A stretch of DNA of 64,000 bases from Candidatus Synchoanobacter obligatus. GTDB lineage: Bacteria > Pseudomonadota > Gammaproteobacteria > Comchoanobacterales > Comchoanobacteraceae. This document shows positions 1 through 8,400 of the stretch, piece by piece. Numbering within the stretch: position 1 is the stretch's first letter; the number at the start of each line of letters is the position of its first letter. Position numbers and translations under genes: made by a program. The stretch is taken from NCBI RefSeq assembly GCF_024259865.1, contig NZ_JAKUDN010000002.1, positions 25,001 to 89,000 of the forward strand. The letters are read 5' to 3'. The notes below the pieces were generated by a model, which saw nothing but the letters and a program-made list of their open reading frames with translations, searched no databases and had not been told where the DNA came from.

Positions 1-1122
1 ACAAAATCCTGTAATGGATACTAGGGGAATGGCCAAGCCATCAACGGCAAACACAAGAACAGGGGATGCTGTAAAGACAAGATGGTTCCATATATGATGA
101 GCGCAATATGATGATGCTATGCTCCCCATAGTAAGAGCTAAGAGTGACCACAGAGTTCCCTGAAGCGTAAGTAGAAGGTAAGTGAGGACCTGAGTACTCT
201 GCTGACGCGCTACAAAGTGCACCAATCCAAATAACCAACCATTTAATACACTTACTGGCAAAATGTCAAAAAATCCCCGGGGTGATTCCAAATTAGAGGT
301 GAGTAATTTTTCTTTTTGAAGCCAGTGTATTCCAACAGCTCTAAATATGACTTCCTCACATAGCGGTGGTATAACAAGGAGCATGGGGATAGCCATAATG
401 AAAGCAAAAGATGTGTATATGATAGCGGGTAAAAAAAGGCCCTGAAAGGTTAGTACTACCGTGCAGAGTGTGCATAGAGCAACGAGACCTAGCGGGGAGA
501 CACTGGTTAGCTGATTTACAAATTGTTTAGTGAGGTCAACCCAAGTTTCGTAAGAAAATAGTTTCTGGCTATCACTAGGATTGATGTACCAGAGGCTTGC
601 AAGATTTGCTGTACTAATCTTTGTGGCCAGTATGAAAGTGAAGAGTAAACTAGTAAACATTACTTGAATGAAAAATAGTGGAGGCAAGAAATAGTATAGT
701 AGGTTTTTAGTTACATCGTATAAGGCGACCAAAAAAACCATTTGAAATATTTCCAATAGCACTGATAGAATAGGATATGTATCTACCATAAAAAGTTTGT
801 GCTGGAACGCTTGAATGAGAGCAATTGCTGAAATACACTCAAGGCCAAGCAGAGATCCCGCTGTTATTAACAAGACTTTAGCGAGTTGCCTAAGCCTTGT
901 TAGTATAGGAAGGGCTTCTAAAGGTTTTGTAGCATGTTGCAGATATGCATGTTGAGAGCATAGTGTAAGGACTGCAGATATGGAGAGTATTTGTATTAAA
1001 AAATTAGCAGGTATTGCAAGCCCTGTTACCGCAGTAGCTGCTATATAAGCCATTAAAAGCCAAGAAAATCCTTCTCTAAATGCATTACTAAAATGAGTCG
1101 AGAGGATATGTTTTTCACGCAT
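1..1122 (-). CDS. CPBP-family glutamic intramembrane protease, 3' end beyond window
   Basis: An open frame of 374 codons runs from an ATG at 1122 to the left edge without a stop, so the C-terminus is missing. The product is strongly hydrophobic with about eight likely membrane segments. It carries the three CPBP (Rce1/Abi, PF02517-type) motifs in order: EEVIFR at about 256-261, a histidine in FGLVHF at about 302, and HHIWN at about 342-346. These are the residues expected to form the membrane-embedded glutamate/histidine active site. The family includes CAAX-processing-like and bacteriocin-immunity or maturation proteases; the substrate here is unknown. The N-terminal 250 residues are an extra membrane region with no motif that I recognise. 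Confidence 0.8.
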   Translation of the reverse strand, partial: MREKHILSTHFSNAFREGFSWLLMAYIAATAVTGLAIPANFLIQILSISAVLTLCSQHAYLQHATKPLEALPILTRLRQLAKVLLITAGSLLGLECISAIALIQAFQHKLFMVDTYPILSVLLEIFQMVFLVALYDVTKNLLYYFLPPLFFIQVMFTSLLFTFILATKISTANLASLWYINPSDSQKLFSYETWVDLTKQFVNQLTSVSPLGLVALCTLCTVVLTFQGLFLPAIIYTSFAFIMAIPMLLVIPPLCEEVIFRAVGIHWLQKEKLLTSNLESPRGFFDILPVSVLNGWLFGLVHFVARQQSTQVLTYLLLTLQGTLWSLLALTMGSIASSYCAHHIWNHLVFTASPVLVFAVDGLAIPLVSITGFC

Positions 1123-1184
1123 TTTTTTACCTATCATTTATCGTAGTACAAAATACACATTTAGGCATGGCATGTCAAGAATTT

Positions 1185-1415
1185 TAAAATAAAACAGTCA
1201 CCTAGAGTGTAGATCTGAGCCCTCTCTTTGAAAAAATCTGTGCTGTTTTACACTGATGGTAATGAAGAGATCTCAGCTAGCAGCATTTCTAATTTCAGCA
1301 TCGCTTGCCACCACCAAAAAGTTATTAAGGATATCGTTTAAATCCATACCAAGAAAACCGTCATGGCCTCCAAATCCATCAAATGGTTGTGGCTTGTAGC
1401 ATTGGTATCGCCAAA
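1185..1415 (-). pseudogene. decayed dnaJ copy (two fused blocks)
   Basis: Read on the minus strand, two stretches match the intact dnaJ at 29089-30216. Positions about 1311-1415 encode FGDTNATSHN, then after a one-base deletion PFDGFGGHDGFLGMDLNDIL, against PFEGFGGQDGFPGMDLNDIL in the intact gene (the Gly/Phe region). Positions about 1185-1309 continue with a match to C-terminal domain I: DLFITISVKQHRFFQREGSD against DLYISINVKAHRFFERDGSD. The J domain and the whole zinc-finger region are missing, and at least one in-frame stop and one frameshift are visible. The remnant is therefore non-coding. It differs from the live gene at many synonymous positions, so it is an old paralogue or an acquired copy, not a recent duplication. 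Confidence 0.8.
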
Positions 1416-1742
1416 AAGGATGCGGGGGACTTACCGCAATGCAATTATTCAAAAACTTCCTCCTTTACCCTCAGCAGCAGATATCCATAGGACAAAGAGA
1501 TCACACTAGCGAACTTACAGGAGGTGGTGCAGCAGCACGAAACAGCTGCCCACACATCTCTATAACATTAGTAAAAAGCTTTAGCTATACCAATTATGAC
1601 CCCTCTCAAAAAAGGATAAGATTACACACTTATCACAGAATCTAGCAATTGTAGTTCAGATAAATTCACGCACTAAAAAATGCCATAGAACCCATCACAT
1701 TAAATCCTTCTGAGAATTGAGAGCCCTATCCTCTAAATTTGC
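1416..1742. other. intergenic, nothing assignable
   Basis: This stretch between the dnaJ remnant and the next gene holds only short open frames without ribosome binding sites. One plus-strand frame near 1490-1555 reads as a short helix-like peptide ending HETAAHTSL and could be another gene remnant, but I could not assign it. I see no RNA gene, repeat or convincing promoter. Confidence 0.4.
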
Positions 1743-2201
1743 TTATCTTCCTGATGATGGCTGGCTCTGTGATTCAGTAATTTGTTCATACAGCTCTTTT
1801 TGAGACAGGAAACCAGCTGTCAACTCAAACGCTTCTGATGAAAGCTCAAGACTAGAACGACGCTTGCTTTCATAAAATTTTGCCGTTTGATTTAAAAAGC
1901 CCACTCTCAATTGATCGGATGTTAGCTTCTTAAATATAGTCTCTGCAAATTTACGTTTAGAGGTGATGTGAGGCATAATGGCTTCAGGATACTTACCCTT
2001 ATATTCCTTTAGCACATTAAATACAGACTTTAAGTTGTCCTTACTCGATTTTTTCATAGCCTTACGACAGCTTTTAGCAACACGCTCCTCATGCTTATAT
2101 TTTTTAGATTTTTTATGCTGCTCTTGTTGTATCTTTTGGCACAAAAGCGCTCCGTCATCTACTACAATAATATTGGATATAAAGTTTTCTTCTTGTTTCA
2201 T
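1743..2201 (-). CDS. hypothetical lysine-rich protein
   Basis: A 152-residue protein with no family that I recognise. It is highly charged, with a basic stretch at about residues 27-55 (KKSKKYKHEE and following) and a predicted all-helical character, and it has no signal peptide or membrane segment. The start has only a weak A-rich leader and no clear Shine-Dalgarno. It lies divergently from the similarly basic gene at 2324, sharing a 122-base AT-rich intergenic region. Together they look like an accessory insertion beside the cox region. Function unknown. Confidence 0.6.
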   Translation of the reverse strand: MKQEENFISNIIVVDDGALLCQKIQQEQHKKSKKYKHEERVAKSCRKAMKKSSKDNLKSVFNVLKEYKGKYPEAIMPHITSKRKFAETIFKKLTSDQLRVGFLNQTAKFYESKRRSSLELSSEAFELTAGFLSQKELYEQITESQSQPSSGR

Positions 2202-2271
2202 TATTATTACTTTTTTTAATTTATACTAAAATACAAGACCTTATAAAGAAGTCAACTTAAAATACAATTTA

Positions 2272-2298
2272 TTGACATTGGCGCTATTTTCTTATAAA
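2272..2298 (+). promoter_or_regulatory. sigma70-like promoter for the gene at 2324
   Basis: TTGACA at 2272-2277 and TATAAA at 2293-2298, with a 15-base spacer, about 25 bases before the start codon. The -35 box is perfect but the spacer is short. Confidence 0.45.
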
Positions 2299-2323
2299 AA
2301 GTATTATCATATGAGAAATAAAA

Positions 2324-2875
2324 ATGCCTATTATAAAACAACCTTACCAACAAGCAATCGCCACAAAACTCCTGACAGAAAAATGGCTAAAAGTCACACC
2401 TAAGCCAAAAAGCCAGTATAAGCCTCTCTCCAAAGCACTAAAAAAGTCATATACAAAAGTATTACAAGGCAAGCTTAGAGCCTCGGGTATTAAAGATCTA
2501 ATCATGGAGCTTCAAAGCAAAGGGGTTTCTACAGACTCTGTACTGGCTTTATTGAGCACACACCTTAAACCCAAACAACAAAAATATGTTGAACGTTTTT
2601 TTTCAATCATAAAACACACAAAATACAAGCAGTATATGATTACAAACGCCACCTTTAAACAATCTATTTGCAAAAGATTCAAACCCAAGCCTATAGTAGC
2701 TCCGACAAGGCCTTCTGAAAAAGCCCCCCAAAGAAGCTCTTCACGGAAACGCCAATTAAGAACACCATACAATATTTCTGATCGAAACCTTCCCGTTCCC
2801 GGCTATGATGCCTTTGGTATCGAGAACCAGGCCTTTCTTTTAGAAAAGTTTTCTCGAAGCCGTAAAAAACCATAG
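2324..2875 (+). CDS. hypothetical strongly basic protein
   Basis: A 183-residue, Lys/Arg-rich protein with no recognised family. It has no signal peptide or membrane helix. Residues about 115-150 are rich in Pro, Ser and Arg (KPKPIVAPTRPSEKAPQRSS), and the C-terminus ends SRSRKKP. The composition would suit nucleic-acid binding or a secreted or host-directed protein, but nothing in the sequence decides this. It is divergent from the gene at 1743-2201 and convergent with the ATPase-like gene that ends at 2912. Confidence 0.6.
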   Translation: MPIIKQPYQQAIATKLLTEKWLKVTPKPKSQYKPLSKALKKSYTKVLQGKLRASGIKDLIMELQSKGVSTDSVLALLSTHLKPKQQKYVERFFSIIKHTKYKQYMITNATFKQSICKRFKPKPIVAPTRPSEKAPQRSSSRKRQLRTPYNISDRNLPVPGYDAFGIENQAFLLEKFSRSRKKP

Positions 2876-2911
2876 CGACAATCACACCCGTGATCTAAGA
2901 GGTCAAACACC

Positions 2912-5113
2912 CTAAATGTGGCAACCACACCCAGATAGATAGGAAGGGGCTGGTAAATCCGGCTTTTCTTCTTGTTTTTTCCTTACAGCAGAGCAACAAT
3001 GATGACTGGATGTTGACTCAAAAGAAAACTGTTTAAGCCCATTAGAAACGGCTGTTGAAATACTCGACACAACCTTTGGGTATGCACAAAATGCTTCGAC
3101 TTCTAGTACCATCACGCCAAATCCGGAGACCATTAAAGCACAACTTGCCCACATAGCAGGCATCGCTCCATACATCATAAAGTATCCACTCGGGAACAAA
3201 ACAGCCGCCACTGTGACCAAAAGCGCTTGAACCAACAATATTCTTGAGAAACTTTGGGCACTATGTGTAGTATGCACAAATTCATTCATACCCTCGGCAT
3301 CAAATTGCGCCCAATTTTTAAACCATCCCGTTAATACATTCTGTAATTCTGGACTGGGATCTACCCCGATTCCTAAAACATTCGGTTGCGCCATAATCTT
3401 CTTATCATTATTCCCATCGCCAAAATAGACTATTGATTTACTATTAAACTGTTTTTCTCTAAAAACCTTAAGCTTTCTACAGCATTTGGTATATGACTGA
3501 TCTGCTAACACCAAAACAGAATCAAAGCCTATCTTCTTTAAATCTGCTCGGAATGAGCCTTCAAATTTTGCAGCTGAGCCTGAAATAAACCCTACAACAT
3601 GATTCATCATACGCTTAAGGTATGATTCTGCCACACCATTCATTTGGTAAGGCGCATCTGGACCATCCTCAGCCTTTCTAAAATATAGCGTCCTACTTCG
3701 ATCAAATAAGTACTCAAATGCACCAAAATTTGGCCATGCAAAACTGGATAAGATTTTACTGCTGAAATTAAATGATACATCCTGCTTTTTCGTCAAATAG
3801 TGACGACTTAAACGGTATTGGAAATATGGCAAGATTAAAAAGATACAAGGGCAAGCCGCCAAAAGCGTATGCACTGCCAGAGCACAGGCTACCGTGACAT
3901 TTGACGCATAGAATCCAACCCCTACTGCAAGAACAATGGTTGCTACAATTGCCGATGGCACCAAATACATCGCAACACGATCAAGTTCATTGCGCTCTTT
4001 CTTTGCAACGTTTGTTTTTTCTTTGGCTATAAACCAACCACCTTTATGAATCGTTACATTTTTTGGGAGTACGTTTGAGGGAAAGCAAGAAAGGCCTAAA
4101 GACACCTCATGACCTTGGTACTCTTCAGTTAACTTCAATCGCTGAGCTCCTATTTCTCGTTTTCTATCTGCCTCATCGAGCTTATCAAGACCTATTCCTA
4201 AAGCTGATGAACTCAATATTTCAACATCATTTTCCAACTTAATCTCTGATTGTCCATCATGGACAAAGAAGTAGTGCCGTTTTTGCAAACGGTCCAAACC
4301 AAAATCTTTAAAAAAGACAACCGTTGCAGCCAAGACTGCATCATGCAAACAAACAATGTGCCCAAGCCCCATCATGCTTGAAGCTATAGCCAGAGTCATG
4401 GTTAGAACAATCACAAAAGTTAGCGAAAAATTACAATCAATACTGGGGTTACTGACTTTGAATAAGCCATATACTGAAGGGACACTTGCTGCGATGAAAA
4501 ACACAGGTGAGACCATATAAGACAGCACCAATACTCCGGCCTGCCACGCTGTAATGGATAAAAACTCATGTACTGAGTCCTTAACATCCCCACCTCTCAA
4601 AAGATAATGAAAACTTAAAGAAAACACGGGTAATGCAGCTGCTGCTAATAACATACCAGACAATGGTGCTACAGCCATGATCACTGCAGACAACATCCCT
4701 GCTAATGCAATATTTGCCTCACGACTCAGTTGGAAAAAATGTGGCTGAACCATCACAATGAGTACCGTCATATTCAAGTACCATACCATTGATGCTGGAA
4801 CAATCGCCATAAACTCAAGACCTGCGCCAATGACAAAAAGTGCCAACATGGCCAGCACCAAAGCATCACGCCATTCAACCGAAAAAGATTTCGTAATCGG
4901 TTTTATATCCCCTGCTGGATAATCGTGACCGTCATCAATCGCAATAGCGACTTCTTCATAATGGCCCGTAACATGAGAAAAGCCAGAAGCCTTATCTTCA
5001 TGAATTTTCTGATGATTGCCTGACTTAGCATGAGCTGCACAGCATGGTGCAAAATCATGACTATGGCCATGATTGGATTTTTTTGGTCGTACCCCATGAA
5101 TAAGCTTTTTCAT
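2912..5113 (-). CDS. P1B-type ATPase-like membrane protein with altered catalytic motif
   Basis: About 733 residues from an ATG preceded by AGGGG (a TTG two codons upstream is less likely). The N-terminus is His/Cys-rich (HGHSHDFAPCCAAH) and the C-terminus ends SGCGCHI, both possible metal ligands. The core follows a P1B heavy-metal ATPase: membrane helices, the ion-site motif ACPC at about 421-423, a phosphorylation-site region LFDRSRT near D471 where the family has DKTGT, and a hinge GDGNND at about 565-570 followed by VLGIGV. The TGE actuator motif is not found, and the nucleotide-binding domain between the D site and the hinge is very short. I infer a pseudo-ATPase or strongly divergent metal transporter. 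It lies downstream of the cox operon, which needs copper. Confidence 0.65.
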   Translation of the reverse strand: MKKLIHGVRPKKSNHGHSHDFAPCCAAHAKSGNHQKIHEDKASGFSHVTGHYEEVAIAIDDGHDYPAGDIKPITKSFSVEWRDALVLAMLALFVIGAGLEFMAIVPASMVWYLNMTVLIVMVQPHFFQLSREANIALAGMLSAVIMAVAPLSGMLLAAAALPVFSLSFHYLLRGGDVKDSVHEFLSITAWQAGVLVLSYMVSPVFFIAASVPSVYGLFKVSNPSIDCNFSLTFVIVLTMTLAIASSMMGLGHIVCLHDAVLAATVVFFKDFGLDRLQKRHYFFVHDGQSEIKLENDVEILSSSALGIGLDKLDEADRKREIGAQRLKLTEEYQGHEVSLGLSCFPSNVLPKNVTIHKGGWFIAKEKTNVAKKERNELDRVAMYLVPSAIVATIVLAVGVGFYASNVTVACALAVHTLLAACPCIFLILPYFQYRLSRHYLTKKQDVSFNFSSKILSSFAWPNFGAFEYLFDRSRTLYFRKAEDGPDAPYQMNGVAESYLKRMMNHVVGFISGSAAKFEGSFRADLKKIGFDSVLVLADQSYTKCCRKLKVFREKQFNSKSIVYFGDGNNDKKIMAQPNVLGIGVDPSPELQNVLTGWFKNWAQFDAEGMNEFVHTTHSAQSFSRILLVQALLVTVAAVLFPSGYFMMYGAMPAMWASCALMVSGFGVMVLEVEAFCAYPKVVSSISTAVSNGLKQFSFESTSSHHCCSAVRKKQEEKPDLPAPSYLSGCGCHI

Positions 5114-5218
5114 TATCAAACCCCTAACTTAAAATATTGTCATCGTTTAACAACATCATACCTAAATACTGATGTATTGCAAGAATTTTATATTTAAAAC
5201 AAATAACTTACAATCTTG

Positions 5219-6823
5219 CTACTTTACTGAATGTCCTCGGCCTTGGTCCTGGCTATAATTAATATCAGAGCGGTTGTAACACGCAGCATTATCCTTAATT
5301 CTATCTGCCACAACTTTACAATGGTTCGTTGTTGATAAAAAAAAGGGAAACATTGCACAAAGAATCAGAGGTGAGTTCCATACCCATAACAGCGCCATAG
5401 CACAAAACCACATCACAGAACGTAGGCGATAATACCATAGCATACACACCAAATCTTTATTACACGCTTTTATCAACATATCGCGAACTACCCTGCCTGT
5501 GTCATGAAACGGCACATAATGCTGACTATTAACCTGCTTTAAGTAGTATGATTGATTGCCAAGAATTTTCCCTAATGCTGCGTATGCTCTGGTAGATTTA
5601 GATTTCAACATACGCTCAACAGAGTTTTTTACTGTATCTAGGTCACTGGTACACCATGTATGAAAGTACCCCACTAAAGCATTCTCCGTTTGTGCCGCCC
5701 AATCAGGAGAACGCCCTAAGAACAAAGCTCTAATTTTGACAAACCTAGGCCTTTGTTGATCACTACCATACGCCTCTTCAATGCATTTCTGTTGAGGTAA
5801 CGATAGATGCCCTACGACATCACCTTCAAAAAATTCAGTCTTACGATTCTTTAAGCACGCCTCAACCACATAGCGAAAAGATAGTGGTTCTAACTGTGGT
5901 GTTGCTGCGAACGCTAGAAAGTTCATATTATTAGCATACAGCATCGTCAAGTACCAGTGGCTCAATAACCTTGACTGACTCTCAACATTGCCTGCCAACA
6001 GTTCATTTTTATCCGGTATATTACTGAACCCCCATGGAAAATCATTCCAACTCGGAATCAAGCCTGGCTGATATGGCTCACCAATTTTTTCATAATATTC
6101 CGTTAAAAAATCTTCATAAGATTTTGTAGTATCAGGCCTTTTTTCATGATCGAAACAATCTAATAGAGCCAATACTCTATCTTTACCCATATCGCTATAA
6201 TCACGTAAAATAGACTGCCAATTTCCCTCACGAATCAATCTATTGAGATTACCATAGTCAGTGGACAGCTTAGAGCTGCTCTTGCTATGTGTGCAAAAAT
6301 AGCTCACAAAATCACTACTACTCAAGGGCGCCTCTAAAGCAAGAGATAAATGTTGTAGTATTGGATGATCAACAGCAATTTCTTGGCTATCATTCATTCT
6401 ACCCACAAGCTCCATATATTCTGCATATGACCTATTAACAAAAAATGGCAACAATGAATTCGTCTCCTGGTATTTATAGGATGATAAGCATTGATGTGCC
6501 TCTCGAAAAATTGCATAGATATCATCAAGACGGCAATCTGTCAAAAACAACCAACACAATTGATCTGTTAATTCATCATTTTTAAACAGATCTCTTGAAA
6601 CCTTACCCTCTCTAACCTCAATAATTTTATCTAACGATATGACTACACCCAGCTTCAGTTTTGCGATCATTGCATATTCAAGCTTGACCCCTCCCTGATC
6701 ACATAAAGCAAGAATTTGTCCATAAAATTCATCATTTTTTTCGCCCGTGTCATTTAAGAGTGCATAAGCCAAATCACGAATCGGATCTTGAGTTACCCCG
6801 TCAACTATACCATCATTTATCAT
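5219..6823 (-). CDS. hypothetical protein downstream of coxC
   Basis: A 534-residue protein of unknown family. The start at 6823 is supported by AGGAGG seven bases upstream; a longer frame back to 6916 would overlap coxC and is rejected. The gene begins about 10 bases after the coxC stop on the same strand, so it is probably the last or next-to-last gene of the oxidase operon. The body looks soluble and helical. One or two hydrophobic segments lie near residues 460-500 (MWFCAMALLWVWNSPLILCA), followed by a polar tail, suggesting a C-terminally anchored membrane protein. No catalytic motif is visible. Confidence 0.7.
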   Translation of the reverse strand: MINDGIVDGVTQDPIRDLAYALLNDTGEKNDEFYGQILALCDQGGVKLEYAMIAKLKLGVVISLDKIIEVREGKVSRDLFKNDELTDQLCWLFLTDCRLDDIYAIFREAHQCLSSYKYQETNSLLPFFVNRSYAEYMELVGRMNDSQEIAVDHPILQHLSLALEAPLSSSDFVSYFCTHSKSSSKLSTDYGNLNRLIREGNWQSILRDYSDMGKDRVLALLDCFDHEKRPDTTKSYEDFLTEYYEKIGEPYQPGLIPSWNDFPWGFSNIPDKNELLAGNVESQSRLLSHWYLTMLYANNMNFLAFAATPQLEPLSFRYVVEACLKNRKTEFFEGDVVGHLSLPQQKCIEEAYGSDQQRPRFVKIRALFLGRSPDWAAQTENALVGYFHTWCTSDLDTVKNSVERMLKSKSTRAYAALGKILGNQSYYLKQVNSQHYVPFHDTGRVVRDMLIKACNKDLVCMLWYYRLRSVMWFCAMALLWVWNSPLILCAMFPFFLSTTNHCKVVADRIKDNAACYNRSDINYSQDQGRGHSVK

Positions 6824-6833
6824 CAATACCCTC

Positions 6834-7703
6834 CTATACCCAATAGACAAAAACAAACAAAGCCAACCATACCACATCAACAAAATGCCAATACCAAGCA
6901 GCCGCTTCAAATGCAAAATGTGATTGATCAGATAAATGTCCCAATGATAGTCGATGATAAATAACCCCCAGAATCACCGATCCGATCAAAACGTGCAAAC
7001 CATGAAAACCTGTCATCATGAAAAATATGTTGCCATAAATCCCTGAGCTCAGTGTCAAACCACCTGCATAAGCATGATGGTACTCTAAAACTTGAAGTCC
7101 TAAAAATACAACCCCTAAGGCAATGGTTAAAAGCAAATACCTTTTTGCTTTTTGGATATGATTATGAATAAGCGCAAAATGCGATAACGTTATGGTAACG
7201 CCACTTAGTAACAAGATAGCCGTATTGATCACAGGGATACCAGCTGCTTTCATTACCATTCCTGGGGCCTTAACAAGATCAGGGGCTGGTGTTGACTCAA
7301 GTGGCCAAGTCGCTTTGAAATTTGGCCAAAGCATGGTATGGGTCATGATCTTGCTCTCTACCAAACCCGATAACTGCGGCAACACCCAGGTCCTAATGTA
7401 AAACAATACCCCAAAAAATGCTGCAAAAAACATCACTTCCGTAAAAATAAACCAAATCATTGACCACCGCATGGACCGATCTAAAACGGCATCACCAGCA
7501 AGTACCGTCCTATTTTCTTCAATCACCACTGCAAACCACTGAATGATGGTCCAGAGCAATAAGCCAAAACCTATAGCGGTAAAACCATACCCAATCGCGG
7601 CACCATGTAACCAATTCCCTAAGCCAATCATGAGAAGCAATAAAGCCACCGACCCCAGAACAGGTAGATAACTCGGCGGTGTGACATGTGTCTCTTGACT
7701 CAT
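6834..7703 (-). CDS. coxC: cytochrome c oxidase subunit III
   Basis: A 289-residue integral membrane protein of haem-copper oxidase subunit III type, with seven hydrophobic helices and the conserved stretch PVINTAILLLSGVTITLSHF. It associates with subunits I and II in the inner membrane and stabilises the proton-pumping core. The start at 7703 is chosen because its ATG overlaps the ctaG stop as ATGA, which suggests coupled translation; the longer frame to 7745 runs into ctaG. Order in the operon is coxB-coxA-ctaG-coxC. Confidence 0.95.
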   Translation of the reverse strand: MSQETHVTPPSYLPVLGSVALLLLMIGLGNWLHGAAIGYGFTAIGFGLLLWTIIQWFAVVIEENRTVLAGDAVLDRSMRWSMIWFIFTEVMFFAAFFGVLFYIRTWVLPQLSGLVESKIMTHTMLWPNFKATWPLESTPAPDLVKAPGMVMKAAGIPVINTAILLLSGVTITLSHFALIHNHIQKAKRYLLLTIALGVVFLGLQVLEYHHAYAGGLTLSSGIYGNIFFMMTGFHGLHVLIGSVILGVIYHRLSLGHLSDQSHFAFEAAAWYWHFVDVVWLALFVFVYWV

Positions 7704-8398
7704 GAACGAACTCCTATCTGTTCTGCATGGTGCATTTTCTCCCATGCATCAGTCTTACCCAACTCTCCTACCCCGTTGATATCCTGAAACAACAACAAGA
7801 TTGCCGTTTGCCACAAGTCATCGGGTACATCAGCATTGAACTTTACCTCAATGGGAAACTGTGTTCGTTCCCAGGCTGGCAAATGAATAACATCTGGGGT
7901 CACCAACCCAAAATAAGGCTTGATTGTCCGAGGATTTGTTGAAATCGATAGCTTGATATCTAATGCTTTATTCGCATGATTTTCGAGTGTGACATAAACC
8001 AACCGACTCTCACCTGACCCAAGCTCTAGCTGACTTTCTGAAACAGTGATGGCAATGGGCAACCCACGATATTTTTCAAACATGATATCAATATCTACCG
8101 GGTGTGAAGACGCCGATTCTGGCAACGCCACGTTTCCATGGCATAATATATGATATAATGGCACCATCGCATAAGAGAATGCAAACATCGCTACCCCAAA
8201 AAACCCCAGTATCAACCCATGCCGCCGAGTTCTATCCAATACTTTAATGGTGTCTTTGATCCAACCATAAGTGACATATGCTAAAAATACACCACAGGCA
8301 ATAAACGCGTAAATTGCAGGGTTAGCGCCTCTAACCCACAATAACATCGATAAGACCAATCCTATCGTAGCTGCCAATGCTTGAAGATGCAATACCAT
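7700..8398 (-). CDS. ctaG: CtaG/Cox11-like copper-delivery assembly protein, cysteine-poor
   Basis: A 232-residue protein beginning two bases after the coxA stop (TGAGTATG). Cox11/CtaG proteins place copper into the CuB site of subunit I. The VPLYHILC motif at about 79-86 after a membrane helix, and the beta-rich periplasmic domain that follows, fit the family, as does the position between coxA and coxC. Two oddities are visible. The CFCF copper-binding motif expected in the C-terminal half is absent, and the only cysteines are at about 35 and 86. There is also an extra N-terminal region with two hydrophobic helices, resembling the first helices of subunit III. Copper loading by the usual mechanism is therefore doubtful. 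Confidence 0.8.
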   Translation of the reverse strand: MVLHLQALAATIGLVLSMLLWVRGANPAIYAFIACGVFLAYVTYGWIKDTIKVLDRTRRHGLILGFFGVAMFAFSYAMVPLYHILCHGNVALPESASSHPVDIDIMFEKYRGLPIAITVSESQLELGSGESRLVYVTLENHANKALDIKLSISTNPRTIKPYFGLVTPDVIHLPAWERTQFPIEVKFNADVPDDLWQTAILLLFQDINGVGELGKTDAWEKMHHAEQIGVRS

Positions 8399-8400
8399 AC

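Noticed and set aside
41-238. 65-residue minus-strand open frame
   Set aside because: It lies inside the CPBP protease gene in another frame, and it has no ribosome binding site.
1439-1645. 68-residue plus-strand open frame beside the dnaJ remnant
   Set aside because: No start signal, no family, and low-complexity content; it is more likely chance or degraded sequence than a gene.
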